A stretch of DNA of 64,000 bases from Streptomyces sp. SLBN-31 (GTDB taxonomy: Bacteria; Actinomycetota; Actinomycetes; Streptomycetales; Streptomycetaceae), in assembly GCF_006715395.1 (NCBI RefSeq), contig NZ_VFNC01000002.1, forward strand, positions 496,001 to 560,000, given 5' to 3'. The notes beneath the pieces were generated by a model, which worked only from the letters and a program-made list of their open reading frames with translations, did no database searches and was not told where the DNA came from. Every line of letters starts with the position of its first letter. Position 1 is the first letter of the stretch. Below are positions 9,111 through 17,383 of this stretch, piece after piece. Position numbers and translations under genes: made by a program.

Positions 9111-9268
9111 GAACTGCGGTTTCCCCAAGAGCACGACTCATAACGGCTCTGGGCGCTCATCGTTCTCCGGTGTGGTCCCCGCCGGTTCGGGTACTTGGGG
9201 GAACCGCACAACGGGCTTCACGCCGGACGTCGTACCGGCGTCGCGGCGGCACATGAGGAGGACGAACC

Positions 9269-10147
9269 GTGGCCCAGCCACAGCACCCCACGCATCAGCA
9301 TCCGCAGCCGGACTTTCCCTCCCAGGACCAGCCCCATCCCGGCTGGACCGGCCCGATGGACCCGCCCCCGGACCACGGGGAGGAGTCCTACCGGGGCAGC
9401 GGCCGCCTGGCGGGCCGCAAGACCGTGGTCACGGGCGGGGACTCCGGAATCGGCCGCGCGGTGTGTCTGGCCTTCGCCCGCGAGGGCGCCGATGTCCTCT
9501 TCACCTACCTGGAGGACGAGAAGGACGAGGCCCGGGAGACGGCACGGTTGGTGGAGGAGGCCGGGCAGCGCGCCCTGCCCGTCGCCTGCGACATCCGCGA
9601 GGAAGAGAACTGCCGGGCTCTGGTGGACCAGGCGGTGGGCGAGTTCGGCCGCATCGACGTCCTGGTGAACAACGCGGCCTACCAGATGTCTCAGCCGGAC
9701 GGTATCGAGGCCATCTCCACCGAGCAGTTCGACCGCGTGCTGCGCACCAATCTCTACGGCATGTTCTGGCTGACGAAGTTCGCCGTGCCGCACATCCCGG
9801 AGGGCGGCAGCGTCATCAACTCCACGTCCGTGCAGGCGTACAAGCCCAGCCCGCATCTGCTGGACTACGCCATGACCAAGGGCGCGATCGTCACCTTCAC
9901 CCAGGGGCTGGCCCAGATGCTGATCGACCGTGGCATCCGCGTCAACGCGGTGGCCCCGGGCCCGGTCTGGACTCCCCTGATCCCTGCGACGCTTCCGGAC
10001 ACCGCGGAGTTCGGCAAGCAGTCCCCGATCGGCCGCCCGGCACAGCCGGCGGAGATGGCCCCGGCCTATGTGTTCCTCGCCTCCCAGGAGGCGTCCTTCA
10101 TCACCGCCGAGATCGTCAACGCCACCGGCGGAACACCGCTGCCGTAG
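9269..10147 (+). CDS. Short-chain dehydrogenase/reductase, general-stress type
   Basis: This 292-residue SDR has a 48-residue Pro/His/Gln-rich N-terminal extension typical of the YghA/GSP39-like subfamily. NAD(P)-binding TGGDSGIG is at residues 55-62, NNAA at 134-137, the catalytic Ser187 follows NSTS, and Tyr200 and Lys204 form YAMTK. The cofactor-binding loop is followed by the C-terminal GGTPLP ending. The GTG start at 9269 is fixed by AGGAGG seven bases upstream. It would oxidise or reduce an alcohol/aldehyde substrate that cannot be named from sequence. Homologues are often stress-induced. A hairpin terminator follows. Confidence 0.88.
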   Translation: MAQPQHPTHQHPQPDFPSQDQPHPGWTGPMDPPPDHGEESYRGSGRLAGRKTVVTGGDSGIGRAVCLAFAREGADVLFTYLEDEKDEARETARLVEEAGQRALPVACDIREEENCRALVDQAVGEFGRIDVLVNNAAYQMSQPDGIEAISTEQFDRVLRTNLYGMFWLTKFAVPHIPEGGSVINSTSVQAYKPSPHLLDYAMTKGAIVTFTQGLAQMLIDRGIRVNAVAPGPVWTPLIPATLPDTAEFGKQSPIGRPAQPAEMAPAYVFLASQEASFITAEIVNATGGTPLP

Positions 10148-10170
10148 GAGCGCCTTCGACGACTGTGTCA

Positions 10171-10193
10171 CCCCGGCCCCGCGGCCGGGGTTT
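10171..10193 (+). terminator. Hairpin terminator after the SDR gene
   Basis: CCCCGGC and GCCGGGG pair around a CCCGCG loop and are followed by TTTCGTC, 24 bases after the SDR stop. This separates the SDR from the lipoprotein gene. Confidence 0.65.
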
Positions 10194-10263
10194 CGTCGAT
10201 GCCGCTCCTGGTACCGGAGGACCGAAGGAACAACACCGATGCGGAAATCAGGAGTTGAGCCGA

Positions 10264-11142
10264 ATGAAGCGGTCCTTACCCGTGTCCCGTCTGACTGTGT
10301 GGGGTACCTCCGGCCTTGTGTCCGTCGCACTGCTGGCGGGATGCGGCAACGACGACGGGAAGGGTGCGAGCGGTACCCATGGACCTGCGTCGGAGGCCGG
10401 GACGCAACAGTCGCCGGCACAAGTTGTGCAGGCCACCAACGCGAAGACCACGCAGGCGAAGACCGCTCGCATCACGCTGTCGACCACCGTCGCCGCCGGC
10501 TCCGACGACGAGACGATCACCGGTTCGGGCGTGCTCGATCTCCGCGACGGCACGAGTCGTATGCGGATGGGCCAGGGCAGCAAGCAGCTCGAACAGCGCG
10601 TCGTCGACCACGTCCTGTACGAGAAGCCCCCGGCGGCGAGCGGCCAACTCCCCAAAGGCAAGAGCTGGATGAAGGTGGACCTGCGCCGCCTCGACACCTC
10701 GCGGAGCGGCGGTGGCGCCGCGATGAGCGACCCGGCCGACTCCTTCGCCTACACCAAGTCCCTGTCCGAGAAGGACGTGCGCAAGGTGGGCGAGGAGACG
10801 GTGAACGGCGTGTCCACCACGCACTACCGGGCCGCCCTCGATCTCTCCGAGCTGGCCAAGGGCGACTCGGCACGGGAGCGTGAACTCCGCGACCGCCTCG
10901 GAGACAGCGTGCCCGTGGACCTCTGGATCGACGAGAACGGGCGCACCCGTCGCCAGCAGCTCCAGATGACGGTCAAGAACTCCGCGCGGTCGACGGGCTC
11001 CAGCGCCTTCCCCCGACAGACCCACGCGAAGGTCGTCATGAACTTCAGCGACTTCGGCACCGCGGTGGACGTCGCCGCACCCCCGGCCGGGCAGACCGTC
11101 GACGTCACCGCCAAGGTGTCCCAGCAGGCTCGTGCTCGATAA
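10264..11142 (+). CDS. Secreted lipoprotein, LppX/LprG-like fold likely; TTA codon
   Basis: This 292-residue protein starts at ATG 10264 after AGGAG. It has a lipoprotein signal peptide: basic MKRS, a hydrophobic stretch, and the lipobox LLAGC with Cys27. The mature part has alternating beta-rich segments (SGVLDLRDGTSRMRM, STTHYRAALDLSELAK, PVDLWIDENGRTRRQ) that resemble the LolA/LppX-like lipid-carrier fold. The last of these matches the 'vdvWvDedGrvrr' pattern I know from such actinobacterial lipoproteins. It is probably anchored outside the membrane. Leu5 is encoded by TTA (10276-10278), so translation should depend on the bldA tRNA. The gene is monocistronic. Function is otherwise unknown. 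Confidence 0.75.
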   Translation: MKRSLPVSRLTVWGTSGLVSVALLAGCGNDDGKGASGTHGPASEAGTQQSPAQVVQATNAKTTQAKTARITLSTTVAAGSDDETITGSGVLDLRDGTSRMRMGQGSKQLEQRVVDHVLYEKPPAASGQLPKGKSWMKVDLRRLDTSRSGGGAAMSDPADSFAYTKSLSEKDVRKVGEETVNGVSTTHYRAALDLSELAKGDSARERELRDRLGDSVPVDLWIDENGRTRRQQLQMTVKNSARSTGSSAFPRQTHAKVVMNFSDFGTAVDVAAPPAGQTVDVTAKVSQQARAR

Positions 11143-11559
11143 GCGGTGAGACGTCGAGGATGGTTGCAGGGCCAGGCAGTCACCTCTGCCGTGACGAAGT
11201 CAGGTCTGCAACCGTTCGACCTGGTGATGCTGGACTCGGACACCGCCGCCTGGATTTCCATTTGGCTCGAGAGCGGGGACGAGCGCGAGGTCGAAGCGGT
11301 CTGATTCGCCGCATCGCCGCGATCTCTGACGCAATGGCGCCTGACACTCGTAAATCTCGTTGTCGAAGCTCTCGGAAGCCGTGCCCTCCGTCTGGGGGGT
11401 GAGCCGCGGCTATGCGCCGCATGCCGAGCTGGATCGGCCTCCCCGAGCCAGCCCTCGCACTCGGCCTCGGCGATGCGGGCGACGAGGCTGTCGCGGATCT
11501 CCGCCAACCGGCCGCGCTGGGCCGGGTCCGGCGGGAGAAGCGAGCAACGAACGCAAGAA
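11143..11559. other. Gene-poor stretch with recombinase debris
   Basis: Between the lipoprotein stop and the terminator at 11560 there is no intact gene. The only recognisable coding remnant is the recombinase-like fragment at about 11400-11530 on the minus strand. The 11143-11400 part has lower GC than its neighbours and no convincing codon bias in any frame. It is probably decayed mobile DNA. Confidence 0.5.
11400..11530 (-). pseudogene. Fragment of an integrase/recombinase-like gene
   Basis: On the minus strand the translation runs DPAQRGRLAEIRDSLVAR, then IAEAECEGWLGE, before the similarity stops in a shifted frame. I recognise this helical segment from the C-terminal coil of Streptomyces site-specific recombinase/transposase-associated proteins, typically ending in 'EREGWLGEVEGL'. 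Neither start nor catalytic residues are present. It is a short decayed piece of mobile DNA; the exact parent family is uncertain. Confidence 0.4.
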
Positions 11560-11589
11560 GGGCGGGCGGCCCCGCTGGACCGCCCGCCC
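11560..11589 (-). terminator. Strong hairpin terminator of the lysyl-oxidase-like gene
   Basis: GGGCGGGCGG at 11560-11569 and CCGCCCGCCC at 11580-11589 form a perfect 10-base GC stem with a 10-base loop, 18 bases beyond the stop of the minus-strand gene. Confidence 0.75.
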
Positions 11590-11607
11590 CTGAGTGCCCC
11601 TGTCGGA

Positions 11608-13149
11608 TCAGGGCGCGTCGACGAGACCGTAGGCCGGGACGGTCACCGTGCGGGCGCCGGTCGTGCCGCCCAGGACGACCTTGCGCAGGGAGACGTTGTT
11701 CGTGGTGCTGGTCTCCTTGAGCCGGTGGTCCGGGTTGGCGATGACCTGGATGTAGTACGTTCCGTTCGGCAGGTCGGTGACGTCGAACGACTGGCCGGGA
11801 CGGATCTGGCTGTAGGTGTCGCCGTTGCCGACGTCCAGGACCTCCCGCACGGACACCGAGTTCTCCTCACCGCAGGCGGTGGCGAGGTCGGTGTTGTCCG
11901 GGTGCCAGTTGGCGTTCTTCACCGTGTAGTCGACAGCGTCGGTGTTGGCCAGGCAGAACGCCTCCTTGCCGCTGCGGACGATCTCCTTCTTGTCCGCGCC
12001 CAGCAGCCGGTAGCTGGCGAAGTCGTGGAAGTGCCAGTGCTGGTGGCCCTCCCTCGGGTCCCACTCCATGCTGCCGGTGGGCGTGTAGCCGACCTGTTTG
12101 CCGTTGGCGTCGTAGAAGTACTGGTAGGCGTCCATCGTTTCGGCGCCGGGCTTGCGGAAGCCGTCGACGACCAGCGGGGAGGGGCCGCCGTTCCACACCG
12201 TGGCGCCGAAGGCCAGGTAGTCCTTGCCGGCGGCCGCTCCCATGCCGCCGTCGGAGCCGTCGTTGATGGCGATGCCGTACGCGGGCAGGGCCTTCAGGTC
12301 GGGCTTGGGCAGGGCGGCCGCGTCGGTGCGGGCGCCGGTCGGGCGGTGCTTGTTGGGCTTCAGCACATGTGAGGCGGCGCCCGTGGAGGACTTCCCCCTC
12401 ACCTCGCCGTCGGCGGCACGGGTGCGCGGGGCCACGCCCTCGCCGCCGTCGCCGACGTCCTGCACCGTCACCTTGATCGACTGCGGTTGGTCCGCCATGC
12501 CGAAGAGGTCCCGGTACTTCTTGGCCACGTGCACCGTCGCCGTGTACTCACCGGCGGCGAGGTCCGCGGGTTCGCTGGTCCAGCCCTGGCTGACACCGGC
12601 CGCCCAGCCCTGCTCGGTCCCCCACACCCCGCCGAGGGTGAAGGGGTTGTCCGAGCAGCCGCGAGGGTAACGGGAGGTCGCCGGGGCGTCCGGGCGGACG
12701 CGTCCGGCCCGGTCGTTCGGGCAGAAGGCCTGCTTCTCGTTCAGCACCTGCTTGCCCGCGGCGTCGGTGACCGTGACGTCGAGGAACCCCGGCAGGCCCG
12801 TGAAGTCCTTGACCAGGCCGGCCGGAAGGGTCTTGGTGCGCGTGGCACCGCCGCTGCGGATGATCTGCTGGGCGACGACGGGGTCGTTGTAGGACTTGCG
12901 GGTCACCCGGAACTCCAGGGCCGCCTTGTCCACGGTGATGTAGGTCCCGAGGTCCAGGTAGACGCCCGGCTCGCCTCTCCAGCGTTCGAGGGTCACGGAC
13001 TTGGACGCGGCGATCAGTTTGAGTTTGGGGACGACGGGTGTCGCCGCCGTGGCGGTGGGAGCGACCCCGGCCGCGGTGGCGGCCATGGTGAGCGTCGCGG
13101 CGGTGGCGATCGCCGAACGACCTAACGTGCTTCTGCGGTACGCGGTCAT
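11608..13149 (-). CDS. Secreted lysyl-oxidase-like copper protein; TTA codon
   Basis: This 513-residue protein has a Sec-type signal peptide (MTAYRRSTLGRS, then a hydrophobic Ala/Val stretch ending ATAATP). Its C-terminal half matches the lysyl oxidase domain (PF01186). It has the copper ligand cluster HQHWHFHDF near residue 368, preceded by GSMEWDPREG and followed by conserved cysteines (EAFCLAN, TACGEEN). The N-terminal 250 residues form a beta-rich region of unknown role. Lysyl oxidases oxidise primary amines of side chains, so this may act on secreted proteins. ATG 13149 has GAGGA upstream. Leu9 is TTA (13123-13125), implying bldA control. A strong terminator follows. Confidence 0.8.
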   Translation of the reverse strand: MTAYRRSTLGRSAIATAATLTMAATAAGVAPTATAATPVVPKLKLIAASKSVTLERWRGEPGVYLDLGTYITVDKAALEFRVTRKSYNDPVVAQQIIRSGGATRTKTLPAGLVKDFTGLPGFLDVTVTDAAGKQVLNEKQAFCPNDRAGRVRPDAPATSRYPRGCSDNPFTLGGVWGTEQGWAAGVSQGWTSEPADLAAGEYTATVHVAKKYRDLFGMADQPQSIKVTVQDVGDGGEGVAPRTRAADGEVRGKSSTGAASHVLKPNKHRPTGARTDAAALPKPDLKALPAYGIAINDGSDGGMGAAAGKDYLAFGATVWNGGPSPLVVDGFRKPGAETMDAYQYFYDANGKQVGYTPTGSMEWDPREGHQHWHFHDFASYRLLGADKKEIVRSGKEAFCLANTDAVDYTVKNANWHPDNTDLATACGEENSVSVREVLDVGNGDTYSQIRPGQSFDVTDLPNGTYYIQVIANPDHRLKETSTTNNVSLRKVVLGGTTGARTVTVPAYGLVDAP

Positions 13150-13290
13150 CGAATCCTCGTTCACAAGTGCCTGACGGCATCTGGCGGATGGTGAGGCACG
13201 GCGGAATCTGTGTGCCATATGTGAACAGTGGTACGAGAGCCGGTTGGTTGCCTCACCATGCCCACCAACTGCCTTGTCAGCCAGCTCAGT

Positions 13291-14862
13291 TCACATGGAC
13301 GTCGATTCGACCGCGCGTTCCGGCTCGTCGTCGGCTGCCACGTCCGGCCGCTGCGGGCCGCGGGCGAGGATGTACAGCAACAGCGCGCCCATGACGACGA
13401 CGCCGACCCACATGGCCCGCTGCCATCCGTCGACGAAGGATTCCTGCGCGGCGCGGACCAGGCCCTGGGCGTGGGGACCTGCTGTGCGGGAGGCGTCGAC
13501 GGCGTTGGCGATCCCCTCGCGGGCGGTGTCGGCGGTGTCGTCGGGCACGTTGTCCAGCCGGGTGTCGATGGCGCTTCGGTATCCGGCGGACAGCAGTGCG
13601 CCGAGCAGGGCGACACCGAGTGCGGTGCCGAGTTCGCGGGTGACGTCGTTGAGCGCGGACGCCACGCCTTGGCGCTCGGAGGGCAGCGAGCCGGTGATGG
13701 CCTCCGTGGAGGGTGTCATCGACAGACCCATGCCGGCGCCCATGGCGAGCATGCCCGGCAGGACCGACAGGTAGCCTCCGTCCACGGAGACGACGGCCGC
13801 CATCAGGGCGAGGCCGGTCCCGGCCAGGGCGACACCGCCGGCCATGGTCGCCCTGGCGCCGATCCGCTCGGCAAGCCGAGGGGCGAGGCCGGACGTCGCC
13901 ATCATGAGCACGGCCATGGGCATCAGCGCCGAGGTGGACAGCAGCCCGGACCAGCCCAACACCTCCTGGAAGAAGGGGAAGAGGACGACGAAGATCCCCG
14001 CCTGGACCCCGAAGACGGCCAGCAGCGTGATCGAACCGCCGGCCAGTCGACGCTCACGGAACAGACGCACGTCGAGGAGCGCGGCAGGGCCGCGTCGCAG
14101 CTCCCGGATCACGAAGGCGAGGGTGGCGAGGACGCCGGCGGCGAGGCCGAGCAGGGTCGCGGGCGCGCTCCAGCCCCGCTCGGGGCCTTCCTGCAGGCAG
14201 AAGATGAGCCCGACCACGGCGACGACGGAGGTCAGCGCTCCGGCGGTGTCGAAGGAATGCGGGGTCGTCCCACGGGAGTTGGGGACGGATCGCAGGGCCA
14301 TGGCGAGGGCCACGACGACGAGGACGACGGGCAGGACGAACAGCCGGCGCCAATCCGCCACGTCGACCAGGGCGGCGGAGAGGAACATGCCCAGGATGCC
14401 GCCCCCTCCGGCGACACCGGTCCATACACCGATGGCCCGGCCGCGTTCCTCCTCGGGGAAGGTGGACGTGATGACGGCGAGCGTGATCGGCATGATCATC
14501 GCCGCACCGACACCGCCGACCAGGCGCGCCGCGAGCATGACGCCGGCGGACGGGGCGAGTCCGGCGACGGCTGAGGCGAGGCCGAAGAGGATCAGGCCGG
14601 TCACGAGCACGGGCTTGCGGCCCAGGCGGTCGCCGAGGGCACCGAGCGGCAGGAGAAGCGCGGCCAGGGTGAGGGTGTAGACGTTGATGATCCACAGGAC
14701 GGTGCTCTGCGAGGCCCCGAGATCGACGGCGAGGTCCGGCTGGGCGACGTTGAGCCCCGAGACCGAGGCGACGACGGCCATCAGCGCGACGCACACGGCG
14801 ATCAGGATCGTGCGGCGCTGTCTCGCATCCGATGCGGTCGCCGGGGACTGGATCTGGTTCAT
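13291..14862 (-). CDS. MFS exporter, DHA2 (14-TM) drug-efflux type
   Basis: This 523-residue major facilitator has about 14 membrane helices and the family motifs LGALGDRLGRKPVLV (motif A) and GGVGAAMIMPITLAVI (antiporter motif region). The second half contains ALNDVTRELGTALGVALLGALL, typical of EmrB/QacA-like proton antiporters. The ATG at 14862 has AAGG eight bases upstream. It probably exports a toxic compound or antibiotic. It is transcribed divergently from the XRE-cupin regulator at 14981, whose operator-like repeats lie in the 118-base gap. Local control by that regulator is therefore likely. Confidence 0.88.
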   Translation of the reverse strand: MNQIQSPATASDARQRRTILIAVCVALMAVVASVSGLNVAQPDLAVDLGASQSTVLWIINVYTLTLAALLLPLGALGDRLGRKPVLVTGLILFGLASAVAGLAPSAGVMLAARLVGGVGAAMIMPITLAVITSTFPEEERGRAIGVWTGVAGGGGILGMFLSAALVDVADWRRLFVLPVVLVVVALAMALRSVPNSRGTTPHSFDTAGALTSVVAVVGLIFCLQEGPERGWSAPATLLGLAAGVLATLAFVIRELRRGPAALLDVRLFRERRLAGGSITLLAVFGVQAGIFVVLFPFFQEVLGWSGLLSTSALMPMAVLMMATSGLAPRLAERIGARATMAGGVALAGTGLALMAAVVSVDGGYLSVLPGMLAMGAGMGLSMTPSTEAITGSLPSERQGVASALNDVTRELGTALGVALLGALLSAGYRSAIDTRLDNVPDDTADTAREGIANAVDASRTAGPHAQGLVRAAQESFVDGWQRAMWVGVVVMGALLLYILARGPQRPDVAADDEPERAVESTSM

Positions 14863-14952
14863 GGACACCTTCTGAACAGGGCGTACGGAGTCGGCGCTGG
14901 TCCGGGCGCGGAATGAGACCCGGACGCGGCTCGGGGACGACCGTAGGCAGGC

Positions 14953-14990
14953 CTTGCGTGACAGGCATAGGATGTTGCGCATGACGCAAG
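14953..14990. promoter_or_regulatory. TTGCG repeats overlapping the start of the XRE regulator
   Basis: CTTGCGT (14953-14959) is inverted relative to ACGCAAG (14984-14990), and a second TTGCG (14975-14979) forms TTGCG-N5-CGCAA with it. A -10-like TAGGAT at 14968-14973 places a transcript start at or just before the ATG at 14981. These repeats cover the regulator's own start region and lie upstream of the divergent exporter. They are a plausible autoregulatory operator; function is inferred. Confidence 0.4.
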
Positions 14991-15568
14991 AAGATGGCGA
15001 GCTGGACGGCCTCGTACGCAAGCGGATCCGCGCCCTGAGAGTGGCGCAGGGCTGGTCCCTGGAGGAGCTGGCCGCTCGGGCGAACGTCAGTCAGTCCACT
15101 CTCAGCCGTATCGAGAACGGCCGGCGCCGCCTGGCGCTCGACCAGTTGGTCACCCTCGCCCGCGCCCTGGACACCTCGCTCGACCAGCTGGTCGAGACGG
15201 CCACGGACGACGTCGTGTCGAACCCCATGATCGACGCCACCCACTCTCTGATGCGCTGGCCGGTCAAGGCCGATCCCGGGATGACCGTCGTGCGTCAGCG
15301 CATGACGGATCCGCCGCCGGACAGTGCCGCGCGTATGCGCGCGCACCCGGGCCGTGAGTGGCTCGTCGTGCTGTCCGGGACCGCGGTCCTGCTGCTGGGC
15401 AACCGCCGCCTTCGGATCGAGACGAACCAGGCGGCCGAGTTCCCGACCATGCTGCCGCACGCCATCGGTGCCGAGGGCGGACCGTGCGAGATCCTCGGCA
15501 TCTTCGACCGCGACGCCCGCCGCGGGCACCAGCGCGGCGAAGACGGCGCTCGAATTCAGCCGGAATGA
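14981..15568 (+). CDS. XRE-family regulator with C-terminal cupin domain
   Basis: This 195-residue protein has an N-terminal helix-turn-helix (RIRALRVAQGWSLEELAARA, then NVSQSTLSRIENGRR, residues about 13-50). A cupin-2 domain follows (about 85-180: GREWLVVLSGTAVLLLG, and the LPHAI strand). Such regulators usually repress a neighbouring transporter or catabolic gene until the cupin binds an effector. The divergent DHA2 exporter is the obvious target. ATG 14981 has AGGA eight bases upstream; the overlapping -10-like box also allows a leaderless message. It would act as a dimer on the TTGCG repeats nearby. Confidence 0.85.
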   Translation: MTQEDGELDGLVRKRIRALRVAQGWSLEELAARANVSQSTLSRIENGRRRLALDQLVTLARALDTSLDQLVETATDDVVSNPMIDATHSLMRWPVKADPGMTVVRQRMTDPPPDSAARMRAHPGREWLVVLSGTAVLLLGNRRLRIETNQAAEFPTMLPHAIGAEGGPCEILGIFDRDARRGHQRGEDGARIQPE

Positions 15569-15599
15569 CGGTCGGTCAACGGATGACGACCGGAAGCAC

Positions 15600-15718
15600 T
15601 TCGAAACATTCGATTGATCGATTCGCCGAAGTTGATCTATTTCGGCTTTCCTATTCTTGGCCAAAAGTCATCTGACCGTAGCGAATCCATGTCGAATGTT
15701 TCGAAATAATCACCGAAA
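15600..15718. promoter_or_regulatory. Repeat-rich promoter region of the xylanase operon
   Basis: TTCGAAACATTCGA (15600-15613) and TCGAATGTTTCGAA (15692-15705) are a perfect 14-base inverted repeat, 78 bases apart. A further TTTCG-N10-CGAAA lies at 15699-15718. The stretch is much more AT-rich than its surroundings. Published Streptomyces xylanase promoters carry palindromic CGAAA/TTTCG elements that bind a xylan-responsive repressor, and these half-sites fit that pattern. A -35-like TTGACG at 15722 follows. The regulator gene is not in the immediate neighbourhood. Confidence 0.55.
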
Positions 15719-15798
15719 CTATTGACGCTTGACGAGTGCAGGCCAAAACTGACGGACCGAACCACAACCCGGCCTCTATGGACGAGGAGGACCCGCAC

Positions 15799-16461
15799 AT
15801 GACGCACGAGTTCACCCGCAGGGGCGTCGGCGCCCTGCTGCTGGGCGGCGCGGCCGCGCTGGCGCTGCCCGGTACCGCCAGGGCCGCCACGGTCGTCACC
15901 ACCAACCAGACCGGCACCAACAACGGCTTCTACTACTCGTTCTGGACGGACGCCCAGGGCACGGTCTCCATGACCCTGAACTCCGGCGGCAACTACAGCA
16001 CCAGCTGGCGCAACACCGGCAACTTCGTCGCCGGCAAGGGCTGGAGCACCGGCGCCCGCAGGAACGTCACGTACTCGGGCAGCTTCAACCCGTCCGGCAA
16101 CGGCTATCTGTCGCTGTACGGCTGGACGTCCAACCCGCTCGTCGAGTACTACATCGTCGAGAACTGGGGCACCTACCGGCCCACGGGAACGTACAAGGGC
16201 ACCGTCAGCAGCGACGGCGGCACCTACGACATCTACCAGACGACCCGGTACAACGCCCCGTCCGTCGAGGGCAACAAGACCTTCAACCAGTACTGGAGCG
16301 TCCGCCAGTCCAGGCGCACCGGCGGCACCATCACCACCGGCAACCACTTCGACGCCTGGGGCCGGGCCGGGATGCCGCTCGGCAGCTTCAAGTACTACAT
16401 GATCCTGGCGACGGAGGGATACCAGAGCAGCGGCAGCTCCAACATCACGGTGTCGGGATGA
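15799..16461 (+). CDS. Endo-1,4-beta-xylanase, glycoside hydrolase family 11
   Basis: This 220-residue secreted xylanase has a twin-arginine signal ([12 protein letters not shown], Arg7-Arg8, then ending TARA), so Tat export is expected, as for XlnC of S. lividans. The GH11 jelly-roll shows [11 protein letters not shown], the nucleophile Glu116 in VEYYIVE, and the acid/base Glu206 in [10 protein letters not shown]. The 90-residue spacing is normal for the family. There is no carbohydrate-binding module. ATG 15799 follows GAGGAGG by eight bases. The stop overlaps the start of the deacetylase gene (ATGA), so both are made together to attack acetylated xylan. Confidence 0.93.
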   Translation: MTHEFTRRGVGALLLGGAAALALPGTARAATVVTTNQTGTNNGFYYSFWTDAQGTVSMTLNSGGNYSTSWRNTGNFVAGKGWSTGARRNVTYSGSFNPSGNGYLSLYGWTSNPLVEYYIVENWGTYRPTGTYKGTVSSDGGTYDIYQTTRYNAPSVEGNKTFNQYWSVRQSRRTGGTITTGNHFDAWGRAGMPLGSFKYYMILATEGYQSSGSSNITVSG

Positions 16462-17153
16462 GCGGCGCGACCCGACGCCCGTACTACCCCGTGACGACGG
16501 CCCTCACGGCCGTCACGCTGGCCGCCGCGGCCACCCTCGCCGTCCAGACCGCACACGCCGTTCCCGCCCGGGCCGCCGGCTGCAACGGCTATGTCGGCCT
16601 CACCTTCGACGACGGCCCGTCCGGCAACACACCCAACCTGCTCAACGCACTCAAGCAGAACGGGCTGCGGGCCACGATGTTCAACGAGGGCCAGTACGCG
16701 GCCGCCTACCCGGCCCAGGTCAGGGCCCAGGTCGCCGCCGGCATGTGGGTGGGAAACCACAGCTACACCCACCCGCATCTGACCACGCTCGGCCAGGCCC
16801 AGATCGACTCCGAGATCTCGCGCACCCAGCAGGCCATCTCGGCGGCGGGCGGCGGTACGCCCCAGCTCTTCCGGCCACCGTACGGCGAGACCAACTCCAC
16901 GGTCCGGACCGTGGCGGCCAAGTACGGCCTGACCCAGATCATCTGGGACGTGGACTCGCAGGACTGGAACGGCGCGAGTACGGACGCCATCGTGGCGGCC
17001 GCCGGACGCCTGACCAACGGCCAGGTGATCCTGATGCACGACTGGCCGGCCAACACGACCGCCGCGATCCCGCGCATCGCGCAGGGGCTCGCCGCTCGCG
17101 GCCTGTGCGCGGGGCGGATCTCCCCGCAGACCGGCCGCGCCGTAGCACCCTGA
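16458..17153 (+). CDS. Polysaccharide deacetylase family 4 esterase (acetyl-xylan esterase type)
   Basis: This 231-residue secreted CE4 esterase starts at ATG 16458, overlapping the xylanase stop. A signal peptide ends near [10 protein letters not shown]. The NodB domain shows TFDDGP (49-54), the metal-binding NHSYTHPH (100-107), RPPYGE (139-144), DVDSQDWNG, and the ILMHD histidine. It would remove acetyl groups from xylan with a divalent metal. The arrangement equals the xlnB-axeA operon of S. lividans, but here the C-terminal cellulose/xylan-binding module of AxeA is absent. The acidic surface loop and metal ligands are intact, so activity is expected. Confidence 0.9.
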   Translation: MSGATRRPYYPVTTALTAVTLAAAATLAVQTAHAVPARAAGCNGYVGLTFDDGPSGNTPNLLNALKQNGLRATMFNEGQYAAAYPAQVRAQVAAGMWVGNHSYTHPHLTTLGQAQIDSEISRTQQAISAAGGGTPQLFRPPYGETNSTVRTVAAKYGLTQIIWDVDSQDWNGASTDAIVAAAGRLTNGQVILMHDWPANTTAAIPRIAQGLAARGLCAGRISPQTGRAVAP

Positions 17154-17383
17154 ACGCACCCGCAGTACACGACGACCGCGCATCGCAAGCAGTGGCGTCC
17201 GTCCCCGACGTCTCCGATGCGCGGTCGCTCCTCCTGCCGGGGGCACGGTCCGGCCACTCGGGCGCGAAGTGACGTGGATCACCAAAGATCTACGAGCCGC
17301 ACGCAACTGCGCCCCTGCCCATCACTGTCTGACAGGGAGGCGGGCCCGTCAGGGTCGGGGAGCGAGAGAGAGCGGAGCAAGGC

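Noticed and set aside
15569..15798. CRISPR-like repeats
   Set aside because: The paired repeats are inverted and only two in number, with no regular spacers; they fit an operator better.
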